A stretch of 64,000 nt of DNA from Sphingomonas taxi (GCA_003240625.1 QFMX01000001.1:124001-188000), one strand, 5' to 3'; positions 51,197 to 61,460 are shown, numbered from the stretch's first letter. The notes: generated from the letters alone by a model not told the origin. Translations and numbers: made by a program.

Positions 51197-54124
51197 TCAT
51201 TCCTCTACGAATACGATGCCACCCAACCCCGACGCTTGCGCGCCGTCGCTTTCCAGCAACACGGAGACGATCCGTTCGCCTTCGCCGGCGGGCATCGGCA
51301 CGATCAGCGTCGCGGGTGCGAACCCGGCCTTCGTCCCGACGCGCTTGCCGTCGATCCAGACCTCGCCACGCCCGACGACTCCCTGCAAGACCAGCTTCCC
51401 GCCGCGCTCGCGCACGGGGCGGCGCGGCGTGACCTTTGCGCGCAGCACGCTCCAGGGTCCCTGACCCTGCGCCGGCTGGATTTCCCCGGCGCGCACGAAC
51501 AGCCAGCTGTTCATGTCGTTGTCCGCCAGCACGATGTCGGGCGACGGCCGGGTCGCGGACGCGGGGGATTGTCGCCAGTCCTGCACCAGGAGCGTCGCCG
51601 CGGTAGTCGGCACGCTCGGCCGGGGTACGGTTGCCAGCAGGCGGACCGTTGTCGTCGCGCTGCGCAGGTTGGCCAACGTCGCCTTGAGCGACAACGTGCG
51701 TGCGCCTTGCTCGGCACGAACGATGACCTGTGCCAGGCCGTTGAACAGCGCGCGCCTGTCGCCCTGTTCGGCTTCGTGGCTGATCGGATCGCCGTTGCCG
51801 AGGCCGATGATCGTCCCCCCGGTCACGGCGAATGCGACGGGGAGGTTGGCGGTCGGCACATGGCGTCCGCGCGCATCGACCGCATCGATCGTGAACGGCT
51901 GCACGTCCTCGCCGTCGGCGGCCATGACGCTGCGATCGGGCGTGATCCGAAGCGCGACCGGCGCGCCGGTCGTCTCGACCACGCTACGCACGACCTCGCG
52001 CCCGCCGCGATAGCCGATCGCCTCCAGCCGCCCCGGCGCATAAGAAACCTGCCACTGCGGCATGGTGAAGCGATCGACCGCCTGTTCGCCGATCACCGTG
52101 CCGTTCAGCAGCAGCCGCACCGTATCGACATTGGTCAGCGCCATCACCTTGACCGGCTGGCCCTCGCGCCCCGACCAGTTCCAGTGCGGCATCAGGTCGA
52201 GCAGCGGCACGTCGTCGATCCACTGCGCGCGGTGGAGATAATAGGCCATCTTGGGGAACCCGCACAGGTCCATGATCCCGAAATAGCTGCTCACCGACGG
52301 CCATTCGAACGGTGTCGGTTCGCCGTGATAGTCGAACCCGGTCCACACGAACGTCCCGCCGACGAAGGGACGCTCGGCGATCGATTTCCAGCCTGCGCGG
52401 TGCGTACTGCCCCAGTCGGCCGGTTCCTCGTCATAGGATGCCATGACGTGCGCGGCCCGGTCGGTCGTCCACGCGCCGCGCGTCATGAAGCTCGACGTGT
52501 CCTCCGAACTGATCATCGGCAGCGTCGGATTGGCGGCGTGGAACCGGTCATACTGGTCGCGCTGGTAGTTGAAGCCGACCAGGTCGACCGCCTGGCTGAC
52601 GTTGACGGGGGCGAACATCCCGCTGTTCATCGCCGCGGTCACCGGGCGACTGTCGTCGAGCGCCTTGACCGTCCGCGACATGCGCCGGACCATTTCATAG
52701 CCGGCGGGCGTGCCCTGCATCGGCTCCTCGTTGAAGACCGACCACATGATGACGCTGGGCCGGTTGCGATCGCGCCGCACCAGCCATTGCAACTGCGCCA
52801 TATAATCAGGACTGGTGTTGAAGTTGCGGTTCTCGCTCATCACCAGGAAGCCGAGGCGATCGCACGCGTCGAGCACCTCGGTCGTGATCGCATTGTGCGA
52901 AAACCGGATCGCGTTGCAGCCGAGATCCTTCAGACGTCGGAGCCGCCATTCCCACAGCGCATCGGGCACGGCGACACCGACGCCCGCATGATCCTGGTGG
53001 TTGCATGTCCCCTTGATCTTGAGCGGGCGGTCGTTGAGATAAAACCCGGTCGCGGCATCGAACCGAAGCGTCCGGAAGCCGATCCGAAGCGTCCGCTCGT
53101 CGACCGTCTTTCCTGCGCGGATCAGCCTGGTCCGCAGCGTGTAGATCGTCGGCGTCTCGACCGACCAAAGCCGGGGAGTCGCGACCGGGAGAGTAAGCGC
53201 AACGTCGGCCGGCTCAAGCGACGGCACCGCCCCGCCCGCGGTTTGCGTCGCGATCACGCGCCCGTCGGGATCGATCAGCGTCGCTTCGATCGTGACCGCG
53301 GCCGCGTCCTTGCCGATATTGCCGAGCGTCGCGGTGACCGGGACGGACCACGCGCCGTCGGGTCCGCGCCGCGGATCGGCGTGGATACCATCGGTGGCGA
53401 TGTAGGTGGCATCGCGCTTCACCAGCCAGACGTGGCGGTACAGCCCCGCGCCCTCGTACCACCAGCCTTCCATCGTCTGCGCATCGACGCGCACGACGAT
53501 CGTGTTCAGGTCGTCGCCATAGCGCGCGAGATCGGTGATATCGACGTACACCGAATTGTAGCCGCTCCAGTTGTGCGCGACGACCGATCCGTTGAACCAG
53601 ATCGTCGCGTTCGTCGCGATCCCGCCGAACTGGATTTCGAGATAGCGCCCGCGGTCCTGCGGATCGAGCCGCAACGTGCGCCGATACCAGCCGAAACCGC
53701 GGCGGCGATAACCCTGCGAGACGTTGGCGCTTTCGGCGACGGGCATCGCCATGGCCCAATCGTGCGGCAATGCGACCTCGGGCCAGTCCGAATCGTCATA
53801 ATATAGGGCCGCGGCACCCTGTGCCTGTCCGGCCTTCGCGCTGTTGTAGGACCAGCCATGCCCACGAATCTCGGGCATCGGTATGTCGCCGAGATGAAAC
53901 CGCCAGCCGCCGTCGAGCAACAACCGGCCCGGATCCTCGACCGCCGCGCGCAGCGGCAGGGCGTTGCGCGTCGCGGGCATCGGCAGCGCCCCCGCAGTTG
54001 CTTCCTCGGACCGCGCTACCGCGGCGCGCGCGACCTGCGCCGGTCCTACCGCCGCGCCAAGCGCCGCACCATTCGCAAGAAACAGGCGGCGGCTGATCCG
54101 GGTCGTCGGCTGGTCCTGCTTCAT
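51197..54124 (-). CDS. GH2 beta-galactosidase-family enzyme, Tat-exported
   Basis: A 975-residue enzyme with Tat leader TRISRRLFLANGAALGAAVG. Domains in order: sugar-binding jelly roll (residues 60-240, WFNGSVVAHNWSGYNSVYVD), immunoglobulin-like (245-355), TIM barrel (355-660) with acid/base E466 in MWSVFNEEPM and nucleophile E541 in MISSEDTSS, then a DUF4982-type domain and further beta domains up to GGIVFVEE. Beta-galactosidase or beta-glucuronidase are the usual activities; the xyloglucan-type context favours galactose. GGAGGGGG precedes ATG 54124. It follows the TBDR by 157 bases in the same operon. Confidence 0.88.
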   Translation of the reverse strand: MKQDQPTTRISRRLFLANGAALGAAVGPAQVARAAVARSEEATAGALPMPATRNALPLRAAVEDPGRLLLDGGWRFHLGDIPMPEIRGHGWSYNSAKAGQAQGAAALYYDDSDWPEVALPHDWAMAMPVAESANVSQGYRRRGFGWYRRTLRLDPQDRGRYLEIQFGGIATNATIWFNGSVVAHNWSGYNSVYVDITDLARYGDDLNTIVVRVDAQTMEGWWYEGAGLYRHVWLVKRDATYIATDGIHADPRRGPDGAWSVPVTATLGNIGKDAAAVTIEATLIDPDGRVIATQTAGGAVPSLEPADVALTLPVATPRLWSVETPTIYTLRTRLIRAGKTVDERTLRIGFRTLRFDAATGFYLNDRPLKIKGTCNHQDHAGVGVAVPDALWEWRLRRLKDLGCNAIRFSHNAITTEVLDACDRLGFLVMSENRNFNTSPDYMAQLQWLVRRDRNRPSVIMWSVFNEEPMQGTPAGYEMVRRMSRTVKALDDSRPVTAAMNSGMFAPVNVSQAVDLVGFNYQRDQYDRFHAANPTLPMISSEDTSSFMTRGAWTTDRAAHVMASYDEEPADWGSTHRAGWKSIAERPFVGGTFVWTGFDYHGEPTPFEWPSVSSYFGIMDLCGFPKMAYYLHRAQWIDDVPLLDLMPHWNWSGREGQPVKVMALTNVDTVRLLLNGTVIGEQAVDRFTMPQWQVSYAPGRLEAIGYRGGREVVRSVVETTGAPVALRITPDRSVMAADGEDVQPFTIDAVDARGRHVPTANLPVAFAVTGGTIIGLGNGDPISHEAEQGDRRALFNGLAQVIVRAEQGARTLSLKATLANLRSATTTVRLLATVPRPSVPTTAATLLVQDWRQSPASATRPSPDIVLADNDMNSWLFVRAGEIQPAQGQGPWSVLRAKVTPRRPVRERGGKLVLQGVVGRGEVWIDGKRVGTKAGFAPATLIVPMPAGEGERIVSVLLESDGAQASGLGGIVFVEE

Positions 54125-54281
54125 CGTTTCCCCCTCCGAAGCGCGCATTTAGCGGCCATGCTTACGCTTGCGTATCCGAAGCCAGCGGCCCTGTCATAAC
54201 CGTGTCTATCATTCCCCGTCCGTCGGGGGGCTGAGCCCGATCCAAAGACCGAGCCCAGCCCTGACGTCCAGCGTTGCCGGA

Positions 54282-57092
54282 TCAGAAGGTGATGCGCGCC
54301 ACGCCGCTGATCTGGCGATCGCTCATGATAGAATCGCGCGGCCGGGTGGTGATGCCGTAGAAGGTCGATCGCACCGTGTTGGTGAGGTTCGTGCCGTTCA
54401 GCGTCAGCGAGAGGTGCGGCGTTATGTTGGCGGTGATCGACGCATCCAGCTGGCCCGACGGCTTCTGGAACTGCGGCAGATTGCCCGTACCGTTCGCCGA
54501 CGTGGTCACCAGGAACTTGCTCCGCCAGTTATACGCAACCCGCGCCGAGAGGATCCCGCGCTCGTAAATCCCGATCAAATTGTAGTTATACTTCGACAGG
54601 CCCTCGAGCGACAATTGCGTCACCGGACCGTCGCTGGCCGGGCTCGGCGCCTCGGAGTCGACATAGGTGAAGTTCGCCTGCACGCCCAAGCCGGCGAGCG
54701 GTCCCGGCAGGAAGTCGAAGAACTGCTGGTACGCGACTTCCGCGCCCTTCACCTTGGCCTTGGCGGCGTTGCTGTAGGTGGTGACGTCGTAGGTCGCAGT
54801 GACGCCGTCGGTAAAGGTGACGTCGCGCGGCGTGATGACCGTCTGGATGTAGTTCGAGATATCCTTGTAGAATCCCGCGACCGTCAGCGATCCGGTCTTG
54901 GCGAAATACCATTCGAGCGAGGCGTCGAAATTGGTCGACTTCATCGGCTTGAGATAGGGATTGCCGGTCGACGTGACGTGCTGCTGGTCGATCTGCGCGG
55001 TTCCGGGCTCGGTGATCGTCAGGCTCGGATTGAGCTGGTTGAAGTTCGGCCGCGAGATGTTCTTCGACGCGGCAAAACGCAGCTGAAGCCGGTCGGTCAG
55101 GCGCCCGCGCACGTTGAGGCTCGGCAGGACCGACGTGTACTTGGTCGCCTCGTTCACCTCGGTGAAGGTCGGCGCCGCGGTCGACTGGGTGCCATCGGGC
55201 GCGGTGATCAGGTCAACCTGCTGGTAGAAGCCCGATACAGCGACCTTGCTCTGGACCACGCGCACGCCGAGGTTGCCGTCGATCGGCACCGGCAGGTCGT
55301 CCGCCTTGAAGAACGCCGCCGCGTAGCCGGTATAGGTCTTCTGTGCCTGCGTGTTGGTGCCGCTCGGCACATAGTCCGGCGTCGTCGTGATACCGAGCGA
55401 CTCCCGCGTATCGTCGTAGTTCAGGACCGTCGGCAACGAGAAGGCCTGGATATCCCCGAACAGATCGGCCTGGCCGCGGAAGAAGCCGCTGAGGTCGACA
55501 TAGCGCAGGTTGGTCGCAGCGCCGGTCAGCCCGGTATAGCGATAGCCGGTATCGCTGGTGCGGTTGCGGCGATCCGCGAACCGGAACCCGGCCTTGATCG
55601 AGCTCAGGATGCCACCGTCGAAGCGATATTCACCGTCCAGGCGACCGACCTTGTCGGTACCCTTCGAGTTGTTGAGGTTATCCAGGTAAAAGCCCTTGCT
55701 GTAGGTCGCGGGGTTCGCGAGCCCGTCGGCGGACGTGATCTGGAACGACGGGATCTCGCCCGAGATGTCCTGCGTGAGCGTGGTGGCGACGCCGCTCAAC
55801 CCGACGATCGAGTTCAGGTTGTCGGTCTTGGAATCGACATATTGGAGATCGCCGGTGATCGTCAGGTTGGCGGTCGGCTTCCACTTGCCGTTGAGCGAAT
55901 AATCGGTCGTGACCGAATGGCGCGAACCGAGCGAGGTGTTGTTGCCGATCGGAACGTCGGTGAACGTGCCGCTCTGGAAGTCCCCGTTCGGTGCATAGGT
56001 GAACGGCGCGCCGGCCAGCGGCGTGATCGATGCGCCGCTGGTGTACGCGAAGTAGCTGTAGCCATAGGACCGCAGCTTGTAATCGTTGCGGAACACCTCG
56101 CCGGTGAACTCCAGCGTATCGGTCGGGCGCCATTGGAGCGACACGTCGATGCCGAGACGACGGCGGTCGCCGAACACTTCGCCGATGCCGGTGCCGTGGG
56201 GGAGCGTCGTGGTCTGGCCGGTGCGCCCGAGCAGCGCGGCGGTCGCGGCGTCACCGGGATTGCTCTCGTCGAGCGTGTAGAACGGCTCGGTGGAGATCGT
56301 GTCCTGGCGGAAATTCGTCTTCTGATACGACGCGCTGGCGAGGATGCCGATCTCGCCGATGCCGGTGTTCCAGCGATCGCTGAGTAGCAGCGAGGCAGCC
56401 GGCTGGCTCTTCTTGATCAGGTCGTAATAGGTGTTCGTCGCCGAACCCGAGATCTTGAAGCCGTCGAAATCGAACGGCTTGCGCGTGCGGAAGTTGATCG
56501 TGCCGCTCAGCTGATCCTCGATCAGGTCGGCCGATGGGTTCTTGTAGACGTCGATCCCAGCGAGCAGTTCGGACGGTACGTCCTCGAGGCTCAGCGCGTT
56601 GCTCGACCCGCTCGCGGTGAAGATGTCACGACCGTTCAGTTCGGTGCGGACCTGCGTCAGGCCACGGATCGCGACCGAGCTGCCTTCGCCGAAGTTGCGC
56701 TGGATCTGGATGCCCGAGATGCGCTGCAGGGCTTCAGCGATGTTGCGGTCGGGCAATTTGCCGATGTCTTCGGCGACGATCGAGTCGACGATCTGCGCCG
56801 AATTGCGCTTGATGTTCTGGGCCGACTGAAGACTCGCGCGGACGCCGGTGACGACGATATCCCCCCCTGCGTCATCGCCAGCCGCAGGTGTTTCGGGTGC
56901 CGGGTCGATGGACTGGCCCTGGTCGCCGCTGGGGGCAATGGTACCGCTATTCTGCTGCGCATCCGCGACCGGTGCCGGGGTCGTCTGGGCATGCGCCGCC
57001 GAGCCCATCAGCATGATCGCCAGCAGCGACACGGTCGTGTTGAGATTGCCAATCCTGCCGACGGCGGTGGGTGTCCACGAACCCTTCATCAT
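54282..57092 (-). CDS. TonB-dependent receptor of the xyloglucan-type locus
   Basis: A 936-residue receptor of the carbohydrate class. A signal (SLLAIMLMGSAAHAQ) is followed by the TonB box GDIVVTGVRASL, a plug with IVAEDIGKLPDRNIAEALQR and QIQRNFGEGSSVAIRGLTQ, and a long barrel ending DRQISGVARITF. The plug resembles that of the TBDR at 31316, but the barrels differ. ATG 57092 and 57089 are both possible; AAGGAG is three to six bases upstream. It leads the operon TBDR-GH2-GH35-GH31 and would bring xyloglucan-type oligosaccharides into the periplasm. Confidence 0.92.
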   Translation of the reverse strand: MMKGSWTPTAVGRIGNLNTTVSLLAIMLMGSAAHAQTTPAPVADAQQNSGTIAPSGDQGQSIDPAPETPAAGDDAGGDIVVTGVRASLQSAQNIKRNSAQIVDSIVAEDIGKLPDRNIAEALQRISGIQIQRNFGEGSSVAIRGLTQVRTELNGRDIFTASGSSNALSLEDVPSELLAGIDVYKNPSADLIEDQLSGTINFRTRKPFDFDGFKISGSATNTYYDLIKKSQPAASLLLSDRWNTGIGEIGILASASYQKTNFRQDTISTEPFYTLDESNPGDAATAALLGRTGQTTTLPHGTGIGEVFGDRRRLGIDVSLQWRPTDTLEFTGEVFRNDYKLRSYGYSYFAYTSGASITPLAGAPFTYAPNGDFQSGTFTDVPIGNNTSLGSRHSVTTDYSLNGKWKPTANLTITGDLQYVDSKTDNLNSIVGLSGVATTLTQDISGEIPSFQITSADGLANPATYSKGFYLDNLNNSKGTDKVGRLDGEYRFDGGILSSIKAGFRFADRRNRTSDTGYRYTGLTGAATNLRYVDLSGFFRGQADLFGDIQAFSLPTVLNYDDTRESLGITTTPDYVPSGTNTQAQKTYTGYAAAFFKADDLPVPIDGNLGVRVVQSKVAVSGFYQQVDLITAPDGTQSTAAPTFTEVNEATKYTSVLPSLNVRGRLTDRLQLRFAASKNISRPNFNQLNPSLTITEPGTAQIDQQHVTSTGNPYLKPMKSTNFDASLEWYFAKTGSLTVAGFYKDISNYIQTVITPRDVTFTDGVTATYDVTTYSNAAKAKVKGAEVAYQQFFDFLPGPLAGLGVQANFTYVDSEAPSPASDGPVTQLSLEGLSKYNYNLIGIYERGILSARVAYNWRSKFLVTTSANGTGNLPQFQKPSGQLDASITANITPHLSLTLNGTNLTNTVRSTFYGITTRPRDSIMSDRQISGVARITF

Positions 57093-57501
57093 ACTCTCCT
57101 TCAGCAGGTCGAACGCTACGGCCGCCTGTGTTTACATTACGAATTTCGCACGCGGCGCTCCGCAGACGTATCGTGGCGGGCCGCCTACATCACCCGTAAA
57201 CCGATTTATATGCTTATTCGAATTACGCGGACAATTTGGGCGGAAGGCTGGCAAAAATGTCGCACACGATGGACATTGCCAGTGTCTCGGCGAACCGACC
57301 TGACCACGCGGCGTGTTTGCCGTGGAAGTGATCCGATCCCACCGGTTCACGGCAAAACCGCCCTGAAACGGCCATTTCGGCCCTTGTGAGACTTTCGAGG
57401 AGGATCGACGAGGCGGCGGCGATGCGCCACGCAAACCCACGCACGAACACGATTTTTCCGAAAGCTATGACCGGCTGAAGCGAAGCATGCCGACGCAGCA
57501 C

Positions 57502-57526
57502 TTGCAATTGTAGGACTTAATTGCAA
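57502..57526. promoter_or_regulatory. TTGCAATT / AATTGCAA inverted repeat upstream of GH29
   Basis: Perfect eight-base arms separated by nine bases, ending 77 bases before the GH29 start. The size suggests a dimeric regulator site. It shares its right arm with the next palindrome. Confidence 0.45.
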
Positions 57527-57535
57527 AACGTTGCA
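57522..57535. promoter_or_regulatory. LacI-type operator candidate upstream of GH29
   Basis: TGCAAAACGTTGCA has perfect TGCAA/TTGCA arms around AACG, close to LacI/GalR-family operators with a central CG. No LacI-family gene is in this window, so its regulator would be elsewhere. Confidence 0.45.
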
Positions 57536-57602
57536 GGCTTGTCGTTGGCGCAGGATCGCCGCCTAATGCGCGGACCCGCCGGCCTCTTGCTGGGAGAGGC
57601 GA

Positions 57603-59162
57603 ATGGTAACGTTCAACAAACGCGAGATACTGGGCGCCCCCCTGGCGGCAGCGTTCGGACTCGAGGGAATGTCCAGGGCCGCAAATCGGGGAGCGCCCGG
57701 CCCTGCACAGCCCATCAACCTCGACATAGCCCCAGGGAAATTCGAACCGACGGCGCAGTCGCTCGCCGGCTATCGCGCGCCCGACTGGTTTCGCGACGCC
57801 AAGTTCGGCATCTGGGCGCATTGGGGACCGCAGGCGGTGCCGAGCCAGGGCGACTGGTACGCGCGCTTCATGTACGTCCCCGGTCACCCGCATTACGATC
57901 ATCACGTCAAGACCTACGGCCACCCCTCCAAGGTCGGCTACAAGGACATCATCCCGCTGTGGCGCGCGGAGAAGTTCGATCCCGATGCGCTTGCCGCGCG
58001 CTATGCCGCGGCCGGCGCGCGCTACCTCGTCTCGATGGGCGTGCATCACGATAACTTCGACCTGTGGCGATCGAAGCATCACCGCTGGAACGCGGTGGCG
58101 ATGGGCCCGAAGCGCGACATCGTCGGCGAATGGAAAGCGGCCGCCACGCGGCGCGGCCTACGCTTCGGCGTGTCCGAACATCTCGGCGCAAGCTATAGCT
58201 GGTGGTATCCGAACCACCTCTACGATCAGTTCTGGCCCAAGCTCGGGCTTGCCTATGACGGCGCCGATCCGCGCTATGCCGATCTCTATCACACCAACCG
58301 CGACGAGCCGTTCATCAACACGCCCGCCAGCTGGTACACGACCAACCCCAAATATCACGCGATGTGGTTCGACCGGATCCGCGACCTGATCGACAGCTAT
58401 CAGCCCGATCTGCTCTACTCCGACGGCGGCCTGCCGTTCGGCGAAGTCGGACGCTCGCTCCTCGCGCATTTCTTCAACGGCAGCATAGCGCGCACCGGAA
58501 AGCTGGACGCCGTCTACAACTGCAAGGATACGGGCTCGGGCGCGTTCAGCACGGACTGGGCGGTGCAGGACGTCGAGCGCGGCGTCCTCAAGGGTATCAA
58601 CCCTCACCCCTGGCAGACCGACACCTCGAACGGCGACTGGTTCTTCAACCGGACCGACACCTACAAGACCACCGACGAGGTCGTCGCGATGCTCGCCGAC
58701 GTGGTCAGCAAGAACGGCAACCTGCTGCTGAACGTCGTGATGCACGGCGACGGCAGCCTGCCCCCTGAGTCCGATCGGTTGCTGAGCGATCTGGCGCCGT
58801 GGATGGCTGCCAATGGCGAGGCGATCCACGGCACGCGCCCGTGGAAAATCTATGGCGAGGGTCCAACCACCGCCGTCCCGGGCGCGTTTGCGGAAAAGAC
58901 GAGTTACACCCCGCAGGACATCCGCTTCACGACCAAGGGCGAGACGCTGTACGCGATCACGCTCGGCACGCCGCGGGGGCAGACCGTGATCACGTCGCTC
59001 GCCCAGCCCAACCCGCACGAACGACGTCGGGTGCGGGCGGTGCGTCTGCTCGGTCGCCCCGGCGCGATCGCGTTTCGCCAGACCGGACAGGCTCTGGTGA
59101 TCGATCTGCCCGCGACCTTGCCGACGCGTCACGCGAGCGCCTTCGCGATCGACTTCGCCTGA
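57603..59162 (+). CDS. GH29 alpha-L-fucosidase
   Basis: A 519-residue enzyme that would release alpha-linked fucose. The catalytic barrel has WFRDAKFGIWAHWGP, GARYLVSMGVHHDNFDLW, FGVSEHLGASYSWWY and the nucleophile D274 in LLYSDGGLPFG; a C-terminal beta domain begins around residue 400. The N-terminus (NKREILGAPLAAAFGLEG) is a Tat-like KR leader. ATG 57603 follows GGGAGAGG by about six bases. It is the first gene of the plus-strand operon GH29-GH42-GH31. Fucose removal would make galactose and xylose accessible to the other enzymes. Confidence 0.9.
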   Translation: MVTFNKREILGAPLAAAFGLEGMSRAANRGAPGPAQPINLDIAPGKFEPTAQSLAGYRAPDWFRDAKFGIWAHWGPQAVPSQGDWYARFMYVPGHPHYDHHVKTYGHPSKVGYKDIIPLWRAEKFDPDALAARYAAAGARYLVSMGVHHDNFDLWRSKHHRWNAVAMGPKRDIVGEWKAAATRRGLRFGVSEHLGASYSWWYPNHLYDQFWPKLGLAYDGADPRYADLYHTNRDEPFINTPASWYTTNPKYHAMWFDRIRDLIDSYQPDLLYSDGGLPFGEVGRSLLAHFFNGSIARTGKLDAVYNCKDTGSGAFSTDWAVQDVERGVLKGINPHPWQTDTSNGDWFFNRTDTYKTTDEVVAMLADVVSKNGNLLLNVVMHGDGSLPPESDRLLSDLAPWMAANGEAIHGTRPWKIYGEGPTTAVPGAFAEKTSYTPQDIRFTTKGETLYAITLGTPRGQTVITSLAQPNPHERRRVRAVRLLGRPGAIAFRQTGQALVIDLPATLPTRHASAFAIDFA

Positions 59163-59221
59163 CCGGAATACCGCACGTGCACATTGTGTCCGTCGATCGA
59201 ATACGAGCTTGGAGAGGCCAT

Positions 59222-61297
59222 TTGAAACACCCACTGATCCGCGCCCTGCGTTTTGCCATGCTCGCGGCTGCAACCCTGTCGGTACCGCTTGCTGGCATCG
59301 TTCCAGCGCAGGCGCAGAGCGCCGCCACGCATCCCGACTGGCCCGGCCGCGGCGACCTGTTCGTCGGCGCCTGCTATCAGCCGATCGACCGTTCGCCCGA
59401 GCAGATCCGCCAGGACATCGCGATCATGAAGAAGGCCGGGTTCACGATGGTCAGGATGGGCGACCTGTCCTGGGACTCCTTCGAGCCGCAAGAAGGCCAT
59501 TTTACCTTCGAATGGTTCGACGCGATTCTCGACCAGATGCATGCCGCCGGGATCAAGGTGCTCCTGGATATTCCCGGCCAGCCCGCCCCGACCTGGCTGC
59601 ACAAACACTATCCCGGTGTCGATCTCGTCACCCAGGACGGTGTCCGGCGCAACGCGGCGACGCGCTATTGGGACAATATCAGCGATCCCGATTATCGCCG
59701 GCTCGTCCGGCGGCTCGCCGAGCAGATGCTCAAGCGCTACGCCCATAATCCCGCGGTGATCGCGGTCGGCTACACCAACGAGATCGGCAACGGCCAGATG
59801 TCGTATTCGCCCGCAGATCGACAACGCTTCGTCGGTTGGCTGCAAAACAAATACGGGACGATCGACGCCCTCAACACCGCCTGGGCGACGCAGCGCTGGT
59901 CGCGTCGGATCAACAGCTGGGACGAGGTAGACCTACCCTATGGCAATGGCCCGGGGCCGAACGAGCGCAATCTCGACCTCCGGCGCTTCTGGTCCGACGA
60001 CACGATCGGCGCGCTGACCGACCTCGAAGCGGTGCGGAAACAATACGCGCCCAACCTGCCCGTCGCGTCGAATTTCTGGCCCGACGCCTGGACCAAGGGG
60101 TTCGACTATCTACGGTCGTGGGACAAGGTCTCGACCTATGGCGGCCAGGGCTTCTATCCGGGCGAGCCGCTCGGCGCGGCGCTCGACGTGTCGCGCAACC
60201 GCGCCGGGCACGATACGCCGATGTGGCTGAACGAGTTCACCGCCGGCGGCGGCGGCTATTACGGCACGCCGGGCCGGTCGCGGATGTGGGCCTATTTCGG
60301 GCTGATCTACTACGCGCAGACCTTCCTCGCCTGGACCTTCGACTCGCATAGCGGTGGCGAGGAACAGGGGCTGTTCGGGCTTGTCGACCATGACGGTCGC
60401 CCGTCGTGGAAGGTCGGCGAGTTCGGCCAGATCGCCAGCGAGTTCGCCAGGCTGAAGTCGATGGGCTTCCCGCGCTATCGCAAGCCCGAAGTGGCGATCG
60501 CCTATTCGTTCCAGACCAACTGGCTGACCTCGCCCCCACCGGGGCCGAACACGATGCAGGAATATTTCAAGACCAACTACCCCGATCAGGCCAAGGCCGC
60601 GCTTGCACCGCTGTTCGCCGACAACATCGACACCGCGGTGATCGACATCGGCCACGACGCGATCGACCGCTACAAGCTCGTGATCCTGCCCAGCGCATAC
60701 ATGATGGACAAGGAAACCGCCGAGGCCGTGCGCCGCTATGTCGCGAACGGCGGCACGGTGATCATGACCGGCTATTCCGCCAAGGTCGACGAAACCGGCA
60801 AATGGTTCGAGACGCCCCTGCCCGGCCGCCTGACCGATGTGTTCGGCGTGCGTACCAATGAATTCTACCGCGCCGAGCAACCGCTGAAAGTCATGTTCGA
60901 CGGCAAGGAGCAGACTGGTAGCGATCCCTATTACGAAGTGCTCGAACCAAGCACGGCCAAACCGCTGGCGATGTTTACCAACACGCCCAAGCCAAGCCCG
61001 GCGATCACCGTCAACCGCTTCGGCAAGGGCCGGGCGATCTACCTCGCGACTGCCGCGCAAGCAGCCTTTCTCGATCCGCTGGTCCGATCGCTCTACGCCG
61101 AACTCGGGATCGAGCGCGGCCCCGTCACCCCGCCGGGAGTGGTCGCGCGCGTCGTCGACGGACGGACGCTGTACGTCAACACGACCGCTGCGCCAGCCCG
61201 CGTGGCCCTGGCAGGCGAGCAGCACGATACGCTGACCGGCAAAGCCTATACCGACCGGCTCGATCTGCCGCCGTACGGCGTGGCGCTGCTACGGTGA
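59222..61297 (+). CDS. GH42 beta-galactosidase
   Basis: A 691-residue enzyme. From TTG 59222 it opens with the signal FAMLAAATLSVPLAGIVPAQ; the GH42 barrel then shows VGACYQPIDRSPEQIRQDI, acid/base E187 in GYTNEIGNG and nucleophile E338 in MWLNEFTAGGGG. A trimerisation-like domain (IDTAVIDIGHDAIDRYKLV, VRRYVANGGTVIMTGYSAK) and a small C-terminal beta domain follow. GGAGAGG lies six bases before the TTG. A frame open further upstream is only GH29 out of frame. It follows the GH29 stop by 59 bases. It probably acts on exported or periplasmic galactosides; a signal peptide is unusual for the family. Confidence 0.88.
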   Translation: MKHPLIRALRFAMLAAATLSVPLAGIVPAQAQSAATHPDWPGRGDLFVGACYQPIDRSPEQIRQDIAIMKKAGFTMVRMGDLSWDSFEPQEGHFTFEWFDAILDQMHAAGIKVLLDIPGQPAPTWLHKHYPGVDLVTQDGVRRNAATRYWDNISDPDYRRLVRRLAEQMLKRYAHNPAVIAVGYTNEIGNGQMSYSPADRQRFVGWLQNKYGTIDALNTAWATQRWSRRINSWDEVDLPYGNGPGPNERNLDLRRFWSDDTIGALTDLEAVRKQYAPNLPVASNFWPDAWTKGFDYLRSWDKVSTYGGQGFYPGEPLGAALDVSRNRAGHDTPMWLNEFTAGGGGYYGTPGRSRMWAYFGLIYYAQTFLAWTFDSHSGGEEQGLFGLVDHDGRPSWKVGEFGQIASEFARLKSMGFPRYRKPEVAIAYSFQTNWLTSPPPGPNTMQEYFKTNYPDQAKAALAPLFADNIDTAVIDIGHDAIDRYKLVILPSAYMMDKETAEAVRRYVANGGTVIMTGYSAKVDETGKWFETPLPGRLTDVFGVRTNEFYRAEQPLKVMFDGKEQTGSDPYYEVLEPSTAKPLAMFTNTPKPSPAITVNRFGKGRAIYLATAAQAAFLDPLVRSLYAELGIERGPVTPPGVVARVVDGRTLYVNTTAAPARVALAGEQHDTLTGKAYTDRLDLPPYGVALLR

Positions 61298-61338
61298 GGC
61301 CGGGGCGACCAGATTGGGGGGCGATCAGATTGCTGATT

Positions 61339-61359
61339 TTCGTGTTGCCTGAACACGAA
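61339..61359. promoter_or_regulatory. TTCGTGTT / AACACGAA palindrome before the second GH31 gene
   Basis: Perfect eight-base arms with a five-base centre (GCCTG), 41 bases after the GH42 stop and about 100 bases before the GH31 start. There is no T-tract, so an operator is likelier than a terminator. It may give the GH31 gene its own regulated promoter. Confidence 0.5.
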
Positions 61360-61460
61360 TACGGTTGACCCGCATGCCCTGTCTGAAATTATACGACAAA
61401 ATTATCGCTTCGCCCAAGATAGCGTTACCGTGAGGGCATAAGCCCGTGGAGAGGATTTCG

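Larger units (their letters stand above)
57093..57602. other. Divergent promoter region of the two glycosidase operons
   Basis: A 510-base non-coding stretch between the TBDR (minus) and the GH29 gene (plus). It contains two overlapping palindromes close to GH29 (57502-57526 and 57522-57535, listed separately) and AT-rich DNA at 57190-57240 suited to the TBDR promoter. I see no gene here. Confidence 0.6.

Noticed and set aside
50978..53806. A 942-residue plus-strand open frame over the GH2 gene
   Set aside because: An antisense shadow; the GH2 catalytic motifs and Tat leader are on the minus strand.
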